Positions 16,915-25,871 of a stretch of 64,000 nt of DNA are shown here, in pieces. The translations under genes were made by a program, and so were the position numbers. The first letter of the stretch is position 1, and each line of letters starts with the position of its first letter. Below the pieces are notes generated by a model. The model was not told where the DNA came from. It saw only the letters and a program-made list of their open reading frames with translations, and ran no database searches. Origin of the DNA: Bacteroidales bacterium (GTDB taxonomy: Bacteria; Bacteroidota; Bacteroidia; Bacteroidales; 4484-276); the NCBI GenBank assembly GCA_035647615.1, contig DASRND010000032.1, positions 124,001 through 188,000 on the forward strand, given 5' to 3'.

Positions 16915-18153
16915 ATGAAAATAGACGCATCGCTATTATTAGAAATCGAGGAGTTTGTAAGCGAACTCCTGATTAAAAAAACACCGCCTTATCTTGTGTA
17001 TCATAATATTGATCACACGCGTGAGGTGGTGAAAAACGCGGAGCTTATTGCAAAACATGAAAATTTCAACGATGATGAACTAAGCATTCTTAAAGCAGCC
17101 GCCTGGTTTCACGACACCGGCTACACCGTGAAATATTTGCAACATGAGGAAGAGAGCGTGAAAATTGCCTCCGTATTTTTAAAAAAGGAACAAGTGACTG
17201 CGGATCTTATCGATCTGGTGGCCGATTGTATCAGGGCAACCATCTCTACCCAAAAGCCGGCTAATAAAATTGAAAAAGCTTTGCGCGATGCCGATTTCAT
17301 GCACCTGGGAAAAGAAAACTATCCCGAATATGCTGATCGGATACGCAAAGAATGGAACGATGCCGGCGTGCGGACAATAAAAAAGCGCGAATTTGAAGAG
17401 GAATCGGTAAAGATGTTCCTTGACCATAGTTTTTATACAAACTATGGGCGCAATGAACTATCGGAGACCAAGGCCAGGAATCTTGAAGCCCTGCAAGCAT
17501 CGGTGAAGAAACGTGGCGAAAAGGAAAAGAAAAAGGAAAAGGAACAGGAAAAGGAACAGGGAAAAGAACAGGGAAAAGAACAGGAAAAGAAAAAGAAAAA
17601 GAAGGAGAAAAAGGTAATTGGCAAAAATACCTATTCACGTGGTGCAGACTCCATGCTCAGACTTACCGCCCGCACCCAGATAAATCTAAGCTCTATTGCC
17701 GACAACAAATCCAATATCCTGATTTCGCTCAACGGCATCATTATTTCTCTGGGGCTGGCCGCATTGGTAAGCAAATTTAAGGAAGACCCGGCCATCATCT
17801 TCCCCACCATTATTTTTCTTGTTTTCAGTTTGTCAACCATAGTGTTGGCTATCTTGTCTACGCGCCCCCACATTTCTAAAGGGAAGTTTACCCAGGAGGA
17901 TATTGAACACAAAAAGGTAAATCTTCTTTTTTTCGGGAATTTCTACAACATGCCTTTGCCGGAATATGAAGAGGCTCTGAATGCCATGATCGACGACGAT
18001 AAGTATCTTTACACCGCCATGATCAAGGATCAGTACCTTCTGGGGAAAGTGTTGGCCAAAAAGTACAAGCTCCTGCGTTGGGCCTACAATATATTTATGG
18101 TGGGAATAGTAGTTTCTGTCATCGCTTTTCTGCTGGTTTTTTTACCGGTTTAA
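16915..18153 (+). CDS. HD-domain protein with C-terminal Pycsar-effector-like (PycTM/DUF5706) membrane domain
   Basis: A 412-residue protein in three parts. Residues 20-180 form an HD phosphohydrolase domain with His34, His66-Asp67 (WFHDTG) and Asp125/Asp127 as likely metal ligands. Residues 198-235 are a Lys/Glu/Gln linker encoded by repeating AAGGAA/ACAGGG-type units. Residues 245-412 match the PycTM (DUF5706) effector domain: TQINLSSIADNKSNILISLNG, membrane segments at about 266-286 and 294-315, a cytoplasmic stretch ending KDQYLLGKVLAKKYKLL, and a last segment at 392-411. In Pycsar defence, PycTM effectors are triggered by cCMP or cUMP and damage the inner membrane. The pairing with an adjacent cyclase supports such a signal here. 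The HD domain might degrade the signal or a related nucleotide; that is inference. Confidence 0.88.
   Translation: MKIDASLLLEIEEFVSELLIKKTPPYLVYHNIDHTREVVKNAELIAKHENFNDDELSILKAAAWFHDTGYTVKYLQHEEESVKIASVFLKKEQVTADLIDLVADCIRATISTQKPANKIEKALRDADFMHLGKENYPEYADRIRKEWNDAGVRTIKKREFEEESVKMFLDHSFYTNYGRNELSETKARNLEALQASVKKRGEKEKKKEKEQEKEQGKEQGKEQEKKKKKKEKKVIGKNTYSRGADSMLRLTARTQINLSSIADNKSNILISLNGIIISLGLAALVSKFKEDPAIIFPTIIFLVFSLSTIVLAILSTRPHISKGKFTQEDIEHKKVNLLFFGNFYNMPLPEYEEALNAMIDDDKYLYTAMIKDQYLLGKVLAKKYKLLRWAYNIFMVGIVVSVIAFLLVFLPV
17515..17613 (+). repeat. Purine-only low-complexity repeat inside the HD-PycTM gene
   Basis: About 100 bases of imperfect AAGGAA, AAAGAA and CAGGGA units encode a Lys/Glu/Gln linker. 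Copies of GGGAAAAGAACA are exact direct repeats. In-frame units of six or twelve bases could expand or contract without breaking the frame. Confidence 0.7.
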
Positions 18154-18234
18154 ATAAGGCGTAGCGGAGGATGCCCCCGCCAAATCAGTTGTTGGTGTAT
18201 TTTTTAATATTAATAAAATTAAAACTCAAGTAAG

Positions 18235-20085
18235 ATGAACACACAAGATAAACTTCAGCACATCAGTGATCAAATTGCAGAAATCATCGCCAAAACCCAT
18301 GAAATGGAAATCATGCACCAGGAGTTGATCGGTCGGGTGCATCCGCTGTATCGCGAAAGCGCGCTCAATCTGGTGCATTATCTGGCGCTTAGAAGTTTTG
18401 AGATTGAAAAGCTGCAGGAGCGTTTAAGACATCTGGGGCTTCCCGGTCTGGATTCGGCTGAAGCGCATGTGATGAGCTCGCTGCGGTCCATACAAAATAT
18501 TGTAAACCATCTGCGTGGAACACCCGATGCGACGCAGCCGGTCGCTCCCATTTCGGTAAAGAAAAGCGAAAAACTACTCAGGACAAACACCCGGAAGCTA
18601 TTTGGCTTTCAATCGAAAAACCGATGGACACGGATTATGGTGACGTTACCTACAGATGCCGCTGAGGATTATGGCCTGATCAACCGTTTGATCCGCAAAG
18701 GAATGAACAGCGCGAGGATAAATTGCGCTCACGACAGTCCCGAAGTATGGGGAAAAATGATAAACCATATTCAGCAATCCAACAAAGCCTCCAAAAAAAA
18801 TTGCAAAATTATGATGGACCTGGCCGGACCTAAACTTCGCACAGGCATTATGAAGCCCGGCCCCGAAATATTGAGGTTCAAGCCCCAACGCGACCTCTCA
18901 GGCATTGTGACAAAACCTGCCAGAATCTGGATTGCCCCGCCAACATTACTCCCACCTGATGAAACAGCCGATGCCATCATTCCGGTGGAACCTGCTTTGG
19001 TAAAAAAGTTAAAACGGGGAAATACCATCCGTTTTACTGATGCACGCGGCAAGAAAAACAGTATTGTAATTGAGCGAAAGCAGGGTGATGGAAAATGGGG
19101 GTTATGCTATGATTCTGCTTATTTAAAAACGGGGACAGAACTGATTCTCAGCAAAGTGAAACAAACCGGCAAAGAGGTCGACCTTGTAGGTACGCTGTTG
19201 CCATTGGAGCAGGTCATTTTACTTCATAAAGATGATCTTCTCATTCTGCACAAAAGCCCCATGCCCGGCGAGCCTGCCCAATATGACAAGCATGGGAAAC
19301 TTACTGCACATGCACATGTTTCGTGCACATTGCCTGAAGTATTTGATGATGTGGTGCCCGGTGAAGCCGTGTTTTTTGATGATGGTAAAATAGAAGGTTT
19401 CATCGAAATAAAAGAGGTGGATAAGCTTCGTATAAGAATTGTGCACGCCAAAAATACTGGCAGCAGGCTAAGAGCGGGAAAAGGTATTAATTTTCCGGAT
19501 AGTGATTTGAAGGTTAGCGGATTGACTCAAAAAGACAAAGAAGACCTCGATTTTGTAGCGCAATGGGCCGATGTGGTAAACCTGTCGTTTGTAAACCAGG
19601 CCTCCGATGTAGAAGTCTATCTTGAAGAAATCGCTAAAAAGGAGGCCAAGCCCGGTCTTATCCTGAAAATAGAGACACGAAAAGGGTTTGTTAATCTTCC
19701 GGAAATATTGCTTCATGCCATGCAGATATTCCCGGTAGGAATAATGATTGCCCGCGGCGATCTGGCGGTTGAAACAGGTTGGGATGATTTTGCATCTATC
19801 CAGGAAGAGATCATGCGCGTGGGCGAAGCGGCTCATGTGCCGGCCGTGTGGGCCACACAGGTGCTGGAGCGGATGGCCAAAAGCGGTGTCCCTACCCGTT
19901 CGGAAATTACAGATGCTGCACTGGCACAGCGCGCCGAATGTGTGATGCTCAATAAAGGTGAGTATATCGAAAAAACAGTAGATGCGCTGGACAGCATCTT
20001 GAGAAAGATGCAGAGAAATCACTACAAGACAGGCGTGCAGCTTCCCAGGCTGGAGGATGTCGAAAATCTAAAACTCTCGCTTTAG
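18235..20085 (+). CDS. Pyruvate kinase-like enzyme without the C-terminal domain
   Basis: A 616-residue protein. Residues 1-125 are an extra helical region (EKLQERLRHLGLPGL, SIQNIVNHLRG) absent from ordinary pyruvate kinases. From about 130 the catalytic barrel follows, with Arg161 (NSARINCAH), MDLAGPKLRTG, a large B-domain insertion, Lys478 and Glu480 (LKIETRKGF), ARGDLAVE, ATQVLERM and CVMLNKGEY. These are the phosphoenolpyruvate-, ADP- and metal-binding motifs, so catalysis looks possible. The protein stops right after the barrel, so the usual allosteric domain of about 110 residues is missing. It might be a dedicated pyruvate kinase variant rather than the glycolytic one. It starts 81 bp after the PycTM gene and ends 5 bp before the next. 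Confidence 0.85.
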   Translation: MNTQDKLQHISDQIAEIIAKTHEMEIMHQELIGRVHPLYRESALNLVHYLALRSFEIEKLQERLRHLGLPGLDSAEAHVMSSLRSIQNIVNHLRGTPDATQPVAPISVKKSEKLLRTNTRKLFGFQSKNRWTRIMVTLPTDAAEDYGLINRLIRKGMNSARINCAHDSPEVWGKMINHIQQSNKASKKNCKIMMDLAGPKLRTGIMKPGPEILRFKPQRDLSGIVTKPARIWIAPPTLLPPDETADAIIPVEPALVKKLKRGNTIRFTDARGKKNSIVIERKQGDGKWGLCYDSAYLKTGTELILSKVKQTGKEVDLVGTLLPLEQVILLHKDDLLILHKSPMPGEPAQYDKHGKLTAHAHVSCTLPEVFDDVVPGEAVFFDDGKIEGFIEIKEVDKLRIRIVHAKNTGSRLRAGKGINFPDSDLKVSGLTQKDKEDLDFVAQWADVVNLSFVNQASDVEVYLEEIAKKEAKPGLILKIETRKGFVNLPEILLHAMQIFPVGIMIARGDLAVETGWDDFASIQEEIMRVGEAAHVPAVWATQVLERMAKSGVPTRSEITDAALAQRAECVMLNKGEYIEKTVDALDSILRKMQRNHYKTGVQLPRLEDVENLKLSL

Positions 20086-20090
20086 TTATT

Positions 20091-23000
20091 ATGCTCTGCG
20101 CCCGCTGCATAGGATGGTTCGTATTGTTTATAATCTGCATTAGTGCAATTGGGGGCATGCGCAGCTATGGGCAGCAACAAAATGTTGCCTTGCTGGCAGC
20201 AGGAAATATTGCCGGCGGTTCAGTAGATGGGGCTTTGGCAGAACAATGGAAACGATGGGCTCAGGATAGCACTTTTTTGGCCTTTGTTTTCCCAGGAAAT
20301 TTTTATGATGCCAAAGCAAATACTTTTCCACTGCAGTTGATCAATGATTTCCGGTCGCCATTGCTTTTGGCTCCCGGCCGTAGCGAATGGGATAATGGCA
20401 GACCCGATGGGAAAAGGGTTATTAAAAACATTGAAGATGCGCTTGAGGAGCATTACCGGGGTAAAGTTTATATGCCCCAGGCCGCTTGTCCGGGGCCACA
20501 GGAGGTTGTGCTTAATGATCATCTGGTTGTAATATTGCTCGATACTTACTGGTGGGTTTACAAACACGACCGCCGCTACCTGAAATGCGGTATCGAATCG
20601 GATGCCGACGCTTTGATGCTCATTCAGGATGCCATCAGGCGGCATTATCCCGATAAACACGTTGTAATCGCCGCCAGCCAGGCGCTAGAGAGTTATGGCA
20701 ACAGCGGTGGCCATTTCTCATTCCGGCAGGCCGTATTGGAAGCTCCCTACCCCTTTTACCGTAAGGTTCTGGGCTTACGAACGGACCACAACTATCCCGA
20801 CTTTAAGACTTTTCGCGATCAAATGCTTGCTATGCTCAGGATGTATCCAAACATCATCTATCTTTCATCCGGCGACGACAATTTGCAGTATTTCGAAGAC
20901 AACGGCGTACATCACATCATTAGCGGTTCGATGGTTCAACAGAGTTATGTTAATCCGAAACGGGCAACATTTGGAAGCTTGCAAAAAGGCTTTGCCCGGC
21001 TGCTTTTTTATCCCGAAGGGGAAAGTATCCTGGAGTTTTATGGAACCGACGGGAAGATTTTCCAAAAGCAACTTTATAAAAGAGAACTTAAGAGTAGGAT
21101 AGAAAGATCTGGCGTGCAGCAATTCCCCGACAGCGCTGTGAGCAAAGCCAGTGATCAATACAACATTTCTGAATCGAATTACTTTTGGATGGGAAAAAAT
21201 TACCGTAAGGTTTGGGATACGGAAATTGAAGCTCCGATTTTTGATATTTCCACTAAAATGGGCGGCCTTCAAATTGTAAAACGGGGCGGCGGGCAACAAA
21301 CCAAATCGCTGAGGCTGAAAGATGAGCATGATCGGGAATATGCTTTGCGCTCGGTCGAGAAATATGCTGAGGGCGCTTTACCTGTAAGCATGAAAAAAAC
21401 TATTGCGGTAGATGTGGTCCAGGATCAGATATCAGCTTCCAATCCCTATGCGGCTCTGGTGGTAGCTCGGCTGGCGAATTATGCAGGCGTATTTCATACA
21501 AATCCTGAAATAGTTTTTATACCTGATGACCCGCTGCTGGGCATTTATCGTCGCGATGTTGCCAATCAGCTCTTTCTGTTCGAGGAGCGGCCGGATGGCA
21601 AAGGCTGGGACATTGCCAGCTTTGGTTACTCCAAAAACATCGTCTCTACCAGCAAAGTGGTAGAGGCCATTCTAAAAAAGAGAGATCATCAGGTTGATAC
21701 AGAAGCAACGCTCCGGGCGCGCTTGTTCGATATCTGGATCAACGACTGGGACAGGCACGACGACCAGTGGCGGTGGGCAACTTTTAAGAAAGATGGTAAA
21801 ACCATTTACAAACCCATACCCCGCGACCGCGATCAGGCCTTTTTTGTCAACCAGGGCATCATTCCATGGATTGCTGCCCGTAAATGGCTTCTGCCCAAAA
21901 TCCAGGGCTTTGACGATTATACCGAAAATGTCCCTGGTCAATCCTACAACGCCCGTTATTTCGACCGTTTCTTTTTGACCGCCGGCGACTGGAACGACTG
22001 GCTCAGTCAGATTGATTCGCTGAAAATGTTGCTGAGTCCTGCAGATATCGATACGGCGGTTGCGGCGCTTCCCAAAGAAATTCAGCCGTTGTGCGCTTCA
22101 ACAACTGCTGCTACTTTAAAAACCAGGCTTAACAATCTGGAGCCTATGGCGCGTCAGCTTTATCTGTCGCTCGCCAAAGGAGTCGATATCACCGGAACAC
22201 AGAAAAAAGATCGATTTCGCATTGTTGCGCCCAACAATACTTCATTGCAGATAATAAAGTATGACGATAAGGAAGGGGATACTAGCGCGGCCGTTATTTA
22301 TCAACGAACCTTTTATGCCTCTGAAACCAAAAAAATAAGAATTTATGGCTTTTCCGGCGACGATCATTTTAACATTGAAGGCAATTCGCGAAACAAAATA
22401 AAAACGACAATAGTAGCTGGTGATGATCATAACCACATAGTTTACGAGGGTAGAAAGGCGCCACGATACATTACCATTTATGATAAAAAGAATACCAAAG
22501 TTTCACCTTTGCTCAGGTCTCGTTTAAAAAGCGGCTTCAACGCAGACGCGCTGGAGTACGACCGCGAAGCCTATAATCCTGATGTGGTTCTTCCCGGAAT
22601 ATTTGCAGGCTACAACAGGGATGATGGCGTATTTATAGGCGGTGGCGCTATCATCAACAAATATTCGCGCTACAGGCAGCAACAATACAAACTGCTTGGC
22701 AACTATGCTTACCTGACAAACTCAGTCCGCTTTTATCTTTCCGGCAAATTTATTTATCCTTTAAAGAAATTGGAAATGAATGTTGTGGCCGATATTAAGG
22801 CACCTCGTTTCGAAAGCAACTATTTTGGTATGGGCAACGAAAGTAGCTGGCAGGAGGGAAAATCAAAGATTGATTACTACCTGGTAAGGATGACGCAATA
22901 TGCTGTTGCAATGGATTTTAATAAACAAATATCCAACGATGATGCACACAAAGCAGGGCTTGAATTATTTTATAAAAAGACAGATGTAAAGGACGTTGCC

Positions 23001-23660
23001 GGCAGATGGGTTACGGATATTCCGGATAACGGACTGGATGAAAACGAACTCAAAACACACCAGTACATGGGCCTGGCGCTCTCGTACCGAATCAACACCA
23101 TCGCTAATCGCGAAACCAAAATTGAAGAAGAGTTTGTGGGAAGCCATAATTTTCCTACGCGTGGTGTGCGTTTGGAAACTACCTATTCGCAGTTTATTGG
23201 CCTTGATGATGTTTCTACCGGATTTTCAAAAGCTTCCGCCGATTTTACCGGCTACCTCAGTTTTGCGCAACGGCCGCGCGTGGTTTACGCTTTCAGGGTG
23301 GGCGGCGAAAAACTCTTTGGCGATTATGTATTTCATGAAGCTGCCACGCTGGGGCAAAAAGACAACCTGCGTGGCTTCAGACAAACGCGTTTTTATGGCG
23401 ATGCTTCACTCTATCAAAATATCGATGTACGCATTCGGCTGAAGCAGTTCAACACCTACATTTTGAACGGCAGCACGGGACTGACGCTTTTTCACGACGT
23501 TGGGCGCGTGTGGCTGACTGGCGAAAACTCTTCGAAATGGCATCAGGGCTATGGCCTGGGCTTGTGGCTTTTGCCTTTCGACATGGCGCTGATTAGTGTC
23601 TATTATGCTCATAGCAAAGAGGACGACCTGATAAACATATCACTCAAATATCAGTTTTAA
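20091..23660 (+). CDS. Degenerate metallophosphoesterase fused to an Omp85-like outer-membrane barrel
   Basis: A 1189-residue exported protein with a signal segment at about 6-27. Residues 30-330 have the layout of a calcineurin-like phosphoesterase, but the metal-binding motifs are lost: VFPGN at 66-70 replaces the usual GDN, and PGRSEW at 95-100 replaces PGNHDW. A middle region (about 380-700) contains NDWDRHDDQWRW with Asp554 and PRDRDQAFF, a conserved-looking core of unknown role. The last 350 residues form a surface-antigen (D15/BamA/TamA) barrel with NLRGFRQTRFYGDASLYQNIDVR and a terminal Phe (LKYQF). The protein probably sits in the outer membrane with soluble domains in the periplasm. 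The start is 5 bp after the pyruvate kinase gene, so they are coupled. Confidence 0.82.
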   Translation: MLCARCIGWFVLFIICISAIGGMRSYGQQQNVALLAAGNIAGGSVDGALAEQWKRWAQDSTFLAFVFPGNFYDAKANTFPLQLINDFRSPLLLAPGRSEWDNGRPDGKRVIKNIEDALEEHYRGKVYMPQAACPGPQEVVLNDHLVVILLDTYWWVYKHDRRYLKCGIESDADALMLIQDAIRRHYPDKHVVIAASQALESYGNSGGHFSFRQAVLEAPYPFYRKVLGLRTDHNYPDFKTFRDQMLAMLRMYPNIIYLSSGDDNLQYFEDNGVHHIISGSMVQQSYVNPKRATFGSLQKGFARLLFYPEGESILEFYGTDGKIFQKQLYKRELKSRIERSGVQQFPDSAVSKASDQYNISESNYFWMGKNYRKVWDTEIEAPIFDISTKMGGLQIVKRGGGQQTKSLRLKDEHDREYALRSVEKYAEGALPVSMKKTIAVDVVQDQISASNPYAALVVARLANYAGVFHTNPEIVFIPDDPLLGIYRRDVANQLFLFEERPDGKGWDIASFGYSKNIVSTSKVVEAILKKRDHQVDTEATLRARLFDIWINDWDRHDDQWRWATFKKDGKTIYKPIPRDRDQAFFVNQGIIPWIAARKWLLPKIQGFDDYTENVPGQSYNARYFDRFFLTAGDWNDWLSQIDSLKMLLSPADIDTAVAALPKEIQPLCASTTAATLKTRLNNLEPMARQLYLSLAKGVDITGTQKKDRFRIVAPNNTSLQIIKYDDKEGDTSAAVIYQRTFYASETKKIRIYGFSGDDHFNIEGNSRNKIKTTIVAGDDHNHIVYEGRKAPRYITIYDKKNTKVSPLLRSRLKSGFNADALEYDREAYNPDVVLPGIFAGYNRDDGVFIGGGAIINKYSRYRQQQYKLLGNYAYLTNSVRFYLSGKFIYPLKKLEMNVVADIKAPRFESNYFGMGNESSWQEGKSKIDYYLVRMTQYAVAMDFNKQISNDDAHKAGLELFYKKTDVKDVAGRWVTDIPDNGLDENELKTHQYMGLALSYRINTIANRETKIEEEFVGSHNFPTRGVRLETTYSQFIGLDDVSTGFSKASADFTGYLSFAQRPRVVYAFRVGGEKLFGDYVFHEAATLGQKDNLRGFRQTRFYGDASLYQNIDVRIRLKQFNTYILNGSTGLTLFHDVGRVWLTGENSSKWHQGYGLGLWLLPFDMALISVYYAHSKEDDLINISLKYQF

Positions 23661-23684
23661 TGACCGGGAAGCCATTTGTCGGAC

Positions 23685-24629
23685 ATGCTGCTTAAAAAGC
23701 CGAACAACATGATATTCAATTTTAAAATTCTACTACTGATTCTTGCAATGTTCAACGGATGTAAATTTAGTAACCAAAAGGAGAATGAAGCGACTGATCA
23801 TTCCATCACACCGGATTATCAGCTTGATCTTCCCGACACTGTTTGGCAGTTGCCTGCCGAACTAAGAGAAATTTCAGGACTCGCATGTCTTGACGGAACC
23901 ACCATCGCCGCTGTACAGGACGAAGATGCCCGCATTTACCTTCTCGACAAATCATCGGGGGAAATCATAAGCGTTCATGATTTTGGCAAAAAAGGCGATT
24001 ACGAAGGCATTGAAATGGTTGATTCGGCAGCCTGGGTTCTCAAAAGCAGTGGAAACTTGTACCGTGTAGAAAATTTTAGGCAGCCGCATCCGGTGGTTAC
24101 CAAATTCAAAACTCCGCTTACCTCCGCCAACAATGCCGAAGGCCTGGCCTACGATCCGGAAACGCACTCGCTTTTGATAGCTTGTAAAGGCAAGCCCTAT
24201 TTACAAAAGGATGAGAAACATAAAGGTTTTAAAGCCATTTACAGCTTTGACCTCAATGAACTCAAACTCCGCGCAACGCCTGTGTTTCTCATCGACCTAT
24301 CGGTAATCGAAGCATTTCGGACAACGGGAGCTATCCGGAAATTTTATGTCAAGGCCACCAAAAAGAGCGGGCTGATCAGCGATGCAATATTTTTTGAGCC
24401 TTCCGGCATTGCCATCCATCCTCAAAACAACCAACTGTACGTAATCTCGCATACCGCCAAACTTTTGCTGGTGATAAACCGCGAAGGGGAAATTGTAGAG
24501 ATAAAAATGCTGCCTCCCAAACACTTTAATCAGCCCGAAGGTATTTGCTTCACGAAAGACGGCACCTTGTATATCTCAAATGAGGGCGGTAAAGGGTCAG
24601 CCAGTATTCTGAGGTTTAAGCCTCTTTGA
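23685..24629 (+). CDS. SdiA-regulated-like beta-propeller lipoprotein
   Basis: The frame is open from a TTG at 23676. ATG 23685 (314 residues) or ATG 23709 both give a lipoprotein signal (LLLILAMFNGC). The rest resembles the SdiA-regulated family, a beta-propeller with repeated EISGLACLDGTTIAAVQDE, NNAEGLAYDPETHSLLIAC and FEPSGIAIHP motifs and a NQPEGICF repeat near the end. Proteins of this kind sit in the envelope and their ligand is unknown. It follows the Omp85-like gene by 24 bp and is the last gene of the run. Confidence 0.78.
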   Translation: MLLKKPNNMIFNFKILLLILAMFNGCKFSNQKENEATDHSITPDYQLDLPDTVWQLPAELREISGLACLDGTTIAAVQDEDARIYLLDKSSGEIISVHDFGKKGDYEGIEMVDSAAWVLKSSGNLYRVENFRQPHPVVTKFKTPLTSANNAEGLAYDPETHSLLIACKGKPYLQKDEKHKGFKAIYSFDLNELKLRATPVFLIDLSVIEAFRTTGAIRKFYVKATKKSGLISDAIFFEPSGIAIHPQNNQLYVISHTAKLLLVINREGEIVEIKMLPPKHFNQPEGICFTKDGTLYISNEGGKGSASILRFKPL

Positions 24630-24630
24630 T

Positions 24631-24649
24631 GGGAAAGCATCATTTTCCC
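24631..24649. terminator. Possible bidirectional terminator
   Basis: GGGAAA at 24631-24636 and TTTCCC at 24644-24649 form a short inverted repeat between the convergent stops of the SdiA-like gene (24629) and the TetR gene (24640). The stem is short and lies over the minus-strand stop codon, so the call is tentative. Confidence 0.35.
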
Positions 24650-25206
24650 TGTGTAGGATTATAGGACGACTTTATCGATTTTAGTTCCAGAGCCATTTCA
24701 TTAATGCGTTGTTCCTGTTGCATGAGCGATTTGAAACTGGTCAGGATGTTCTCAACCAATACCGGGGTAGAAGCATTTGTTTTATAAACATGCTCCTTTT
24801 TCCCGGCATTTAGTACCCCTGTCAAGCATAATTCAGCTGCGTTTTTTATACGCGACATGCACTCCTTTATCTTGCCATCCCGCGTATTAAGGTCTTTGTC
24901 GAATAGCAGAAAAAGATAATGTGGCTTTTGCATGAACAAATAATAGATCCCTTTAAAGAGCAATTTGAATTTATCATCCGTGGTTTCTACATTGTTCGTA
25001 ATAATCTTAACGTAATCAGTGATTTGGACCTCGAACTCTGCAAGCAGCATCAAAATAATGTCGTCCACATTTTTGATGTCGCTGCTTAGTTGGTTTTCAC
25101 TTACGTTTAGTTCAGCCGCAAGATTCTGAAGTGTCAGTGCCTTTAATCCTTTGCTCATAAGAATCTGCGCAGCTTTGGTGCTAATTTCAAACTTCGTTGT
25201 TTCCAT
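24640..25206 (-). CDS. TetR/AcrR-family transcriptional regulator
   Basis: A 188-residue protein with an N-terminal helix-turn-helix (about 8-50: AAQILMSKGLKALTLQNLAAELNVSENQL) that fits the TetR class although some usual residues differ. The C-terminal helical domain would bind a ligand. Its start overlaps the end of the small membrane-protein gene by 20 bp, so the two are coupled, and it is the last gene of the minus-strand run that begins near 27007. No specific operator for it was identified. Confidence 0.75.
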   Translation of the reverse strand: METTKFEISTKAAQILMSKGLKALTLQNLAAELNVSENQLSSDIKNVDDIILMLLAEFEVQITDYVKIITNNVETTDDKFKLLFKGIYYLFMQKPHYLFLLFDKDLNTRDGKIKECMSRIKNAAELCLTGVLNAGKKEHVYKTNASTPVLVENILTSFKSLMQQEQRINEMALELKSIKSSYNPTQGK

Positions 25207-25594
25207 GGCTTTTACTTTTTTTATTAATAAAATATGCCGCCACCGCGAAGCCCAAGGTTACGATGATTCTGAAAACCATCGCCCCGATCGTTTTGGTTTC
25301 GTAAAGACCTCCTGACCAAATGAACGCCCACAAGCCTGCAAAAGCGACAATAAGAATGGCCAGAGAAACGACCAGGAGCTTTAATGCCAAAATCTTATTT
25401 TTAAAAAAACCATAAACCGCAACCAGATAAAAAAGGCTGACGATAAGATTTGTAAAAACAATAAAAGGCACATAGTTGCCCTCCGCTTCTCTGACGTCGA
25501 ACAAATCGAGTATTATTGCGCTGCTGGCGAATAAAGTGGCTAAGCCAAAGATGGCTAAGGCCACTGCGGTCAGGTATGTGAGCAGGTTTTTCAT
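25187..25594 (-). CDS. Four-segment membrane protein of unknown function
   Basis: A 135-residue protein with four hydrophobic segments (about 5-28, 43-63, 68-93, 103-123) and a Lys/Ser-rich cytoplasmic tail. No family motif was recognised. It lies 3 bp after the cupin gene and overlaps the downstream TetR gene by 20 bp. Some of its early coding sequence belongs to a duplicated block whose second copy is at 27193-27530. Confidence 0.65.
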   Translation of the reverse strand: MKNLLTYLTAVALAIFGLATLFASSAIILDLFDVREAEGNYVPFIVFTNLIVSLFYLVAVYGFFKNKILALKLLVVSLAILIVAFAGLWAFIWSGGLYETKTIGAMVFRIIVTLGFAVAAYFINKKSKSHGNNEV

Positions 25595-25871
25595 CCTTTA
25601 CAATAGCTTCGTCTGGGTGGTTGGCTTTGGGGCCTTTACAACCAGAAACCTGACTACTTTGTCCGAATTATTATACAGGCAATGAACGATGTCCTTCGGG
25701 CTTTCCACCAAGCTGTTGGCCTCAACCTGCACTTTCTCCTTGCCGATAAGAACATCGGGAGTTCCCTCCAGAATATAGAAAAACACATCCACCGGCGTGA
25801 TGTGTGGTTTCAGCGCTTCACCGGGTTGCAGGGTGATGAGTATGGCCTGTGCCGAATCCTTTTCATACAGT
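25533..25871 (+). repeat. Direct repeat, copy 1 (intact cupin)
   Basis: This block covers most of the cupin gene and the first codons of the membrane-protein gene. It matches 27193-27530 in the same orientation at an offset of 1659-1660 bp. By eye there are about a dozen mismatches across the cupin part, with weaker similarity at the left end. Confidence 0.85.

Noticed and set aside
17442-17638. Ser/Phe-rich minus-strand ORFs opposite the HD-PycTM linker
   Set aside because: They result from the purine-only repeat on the plus strand, which translates as Phe/Ser/Pro on the other strand.
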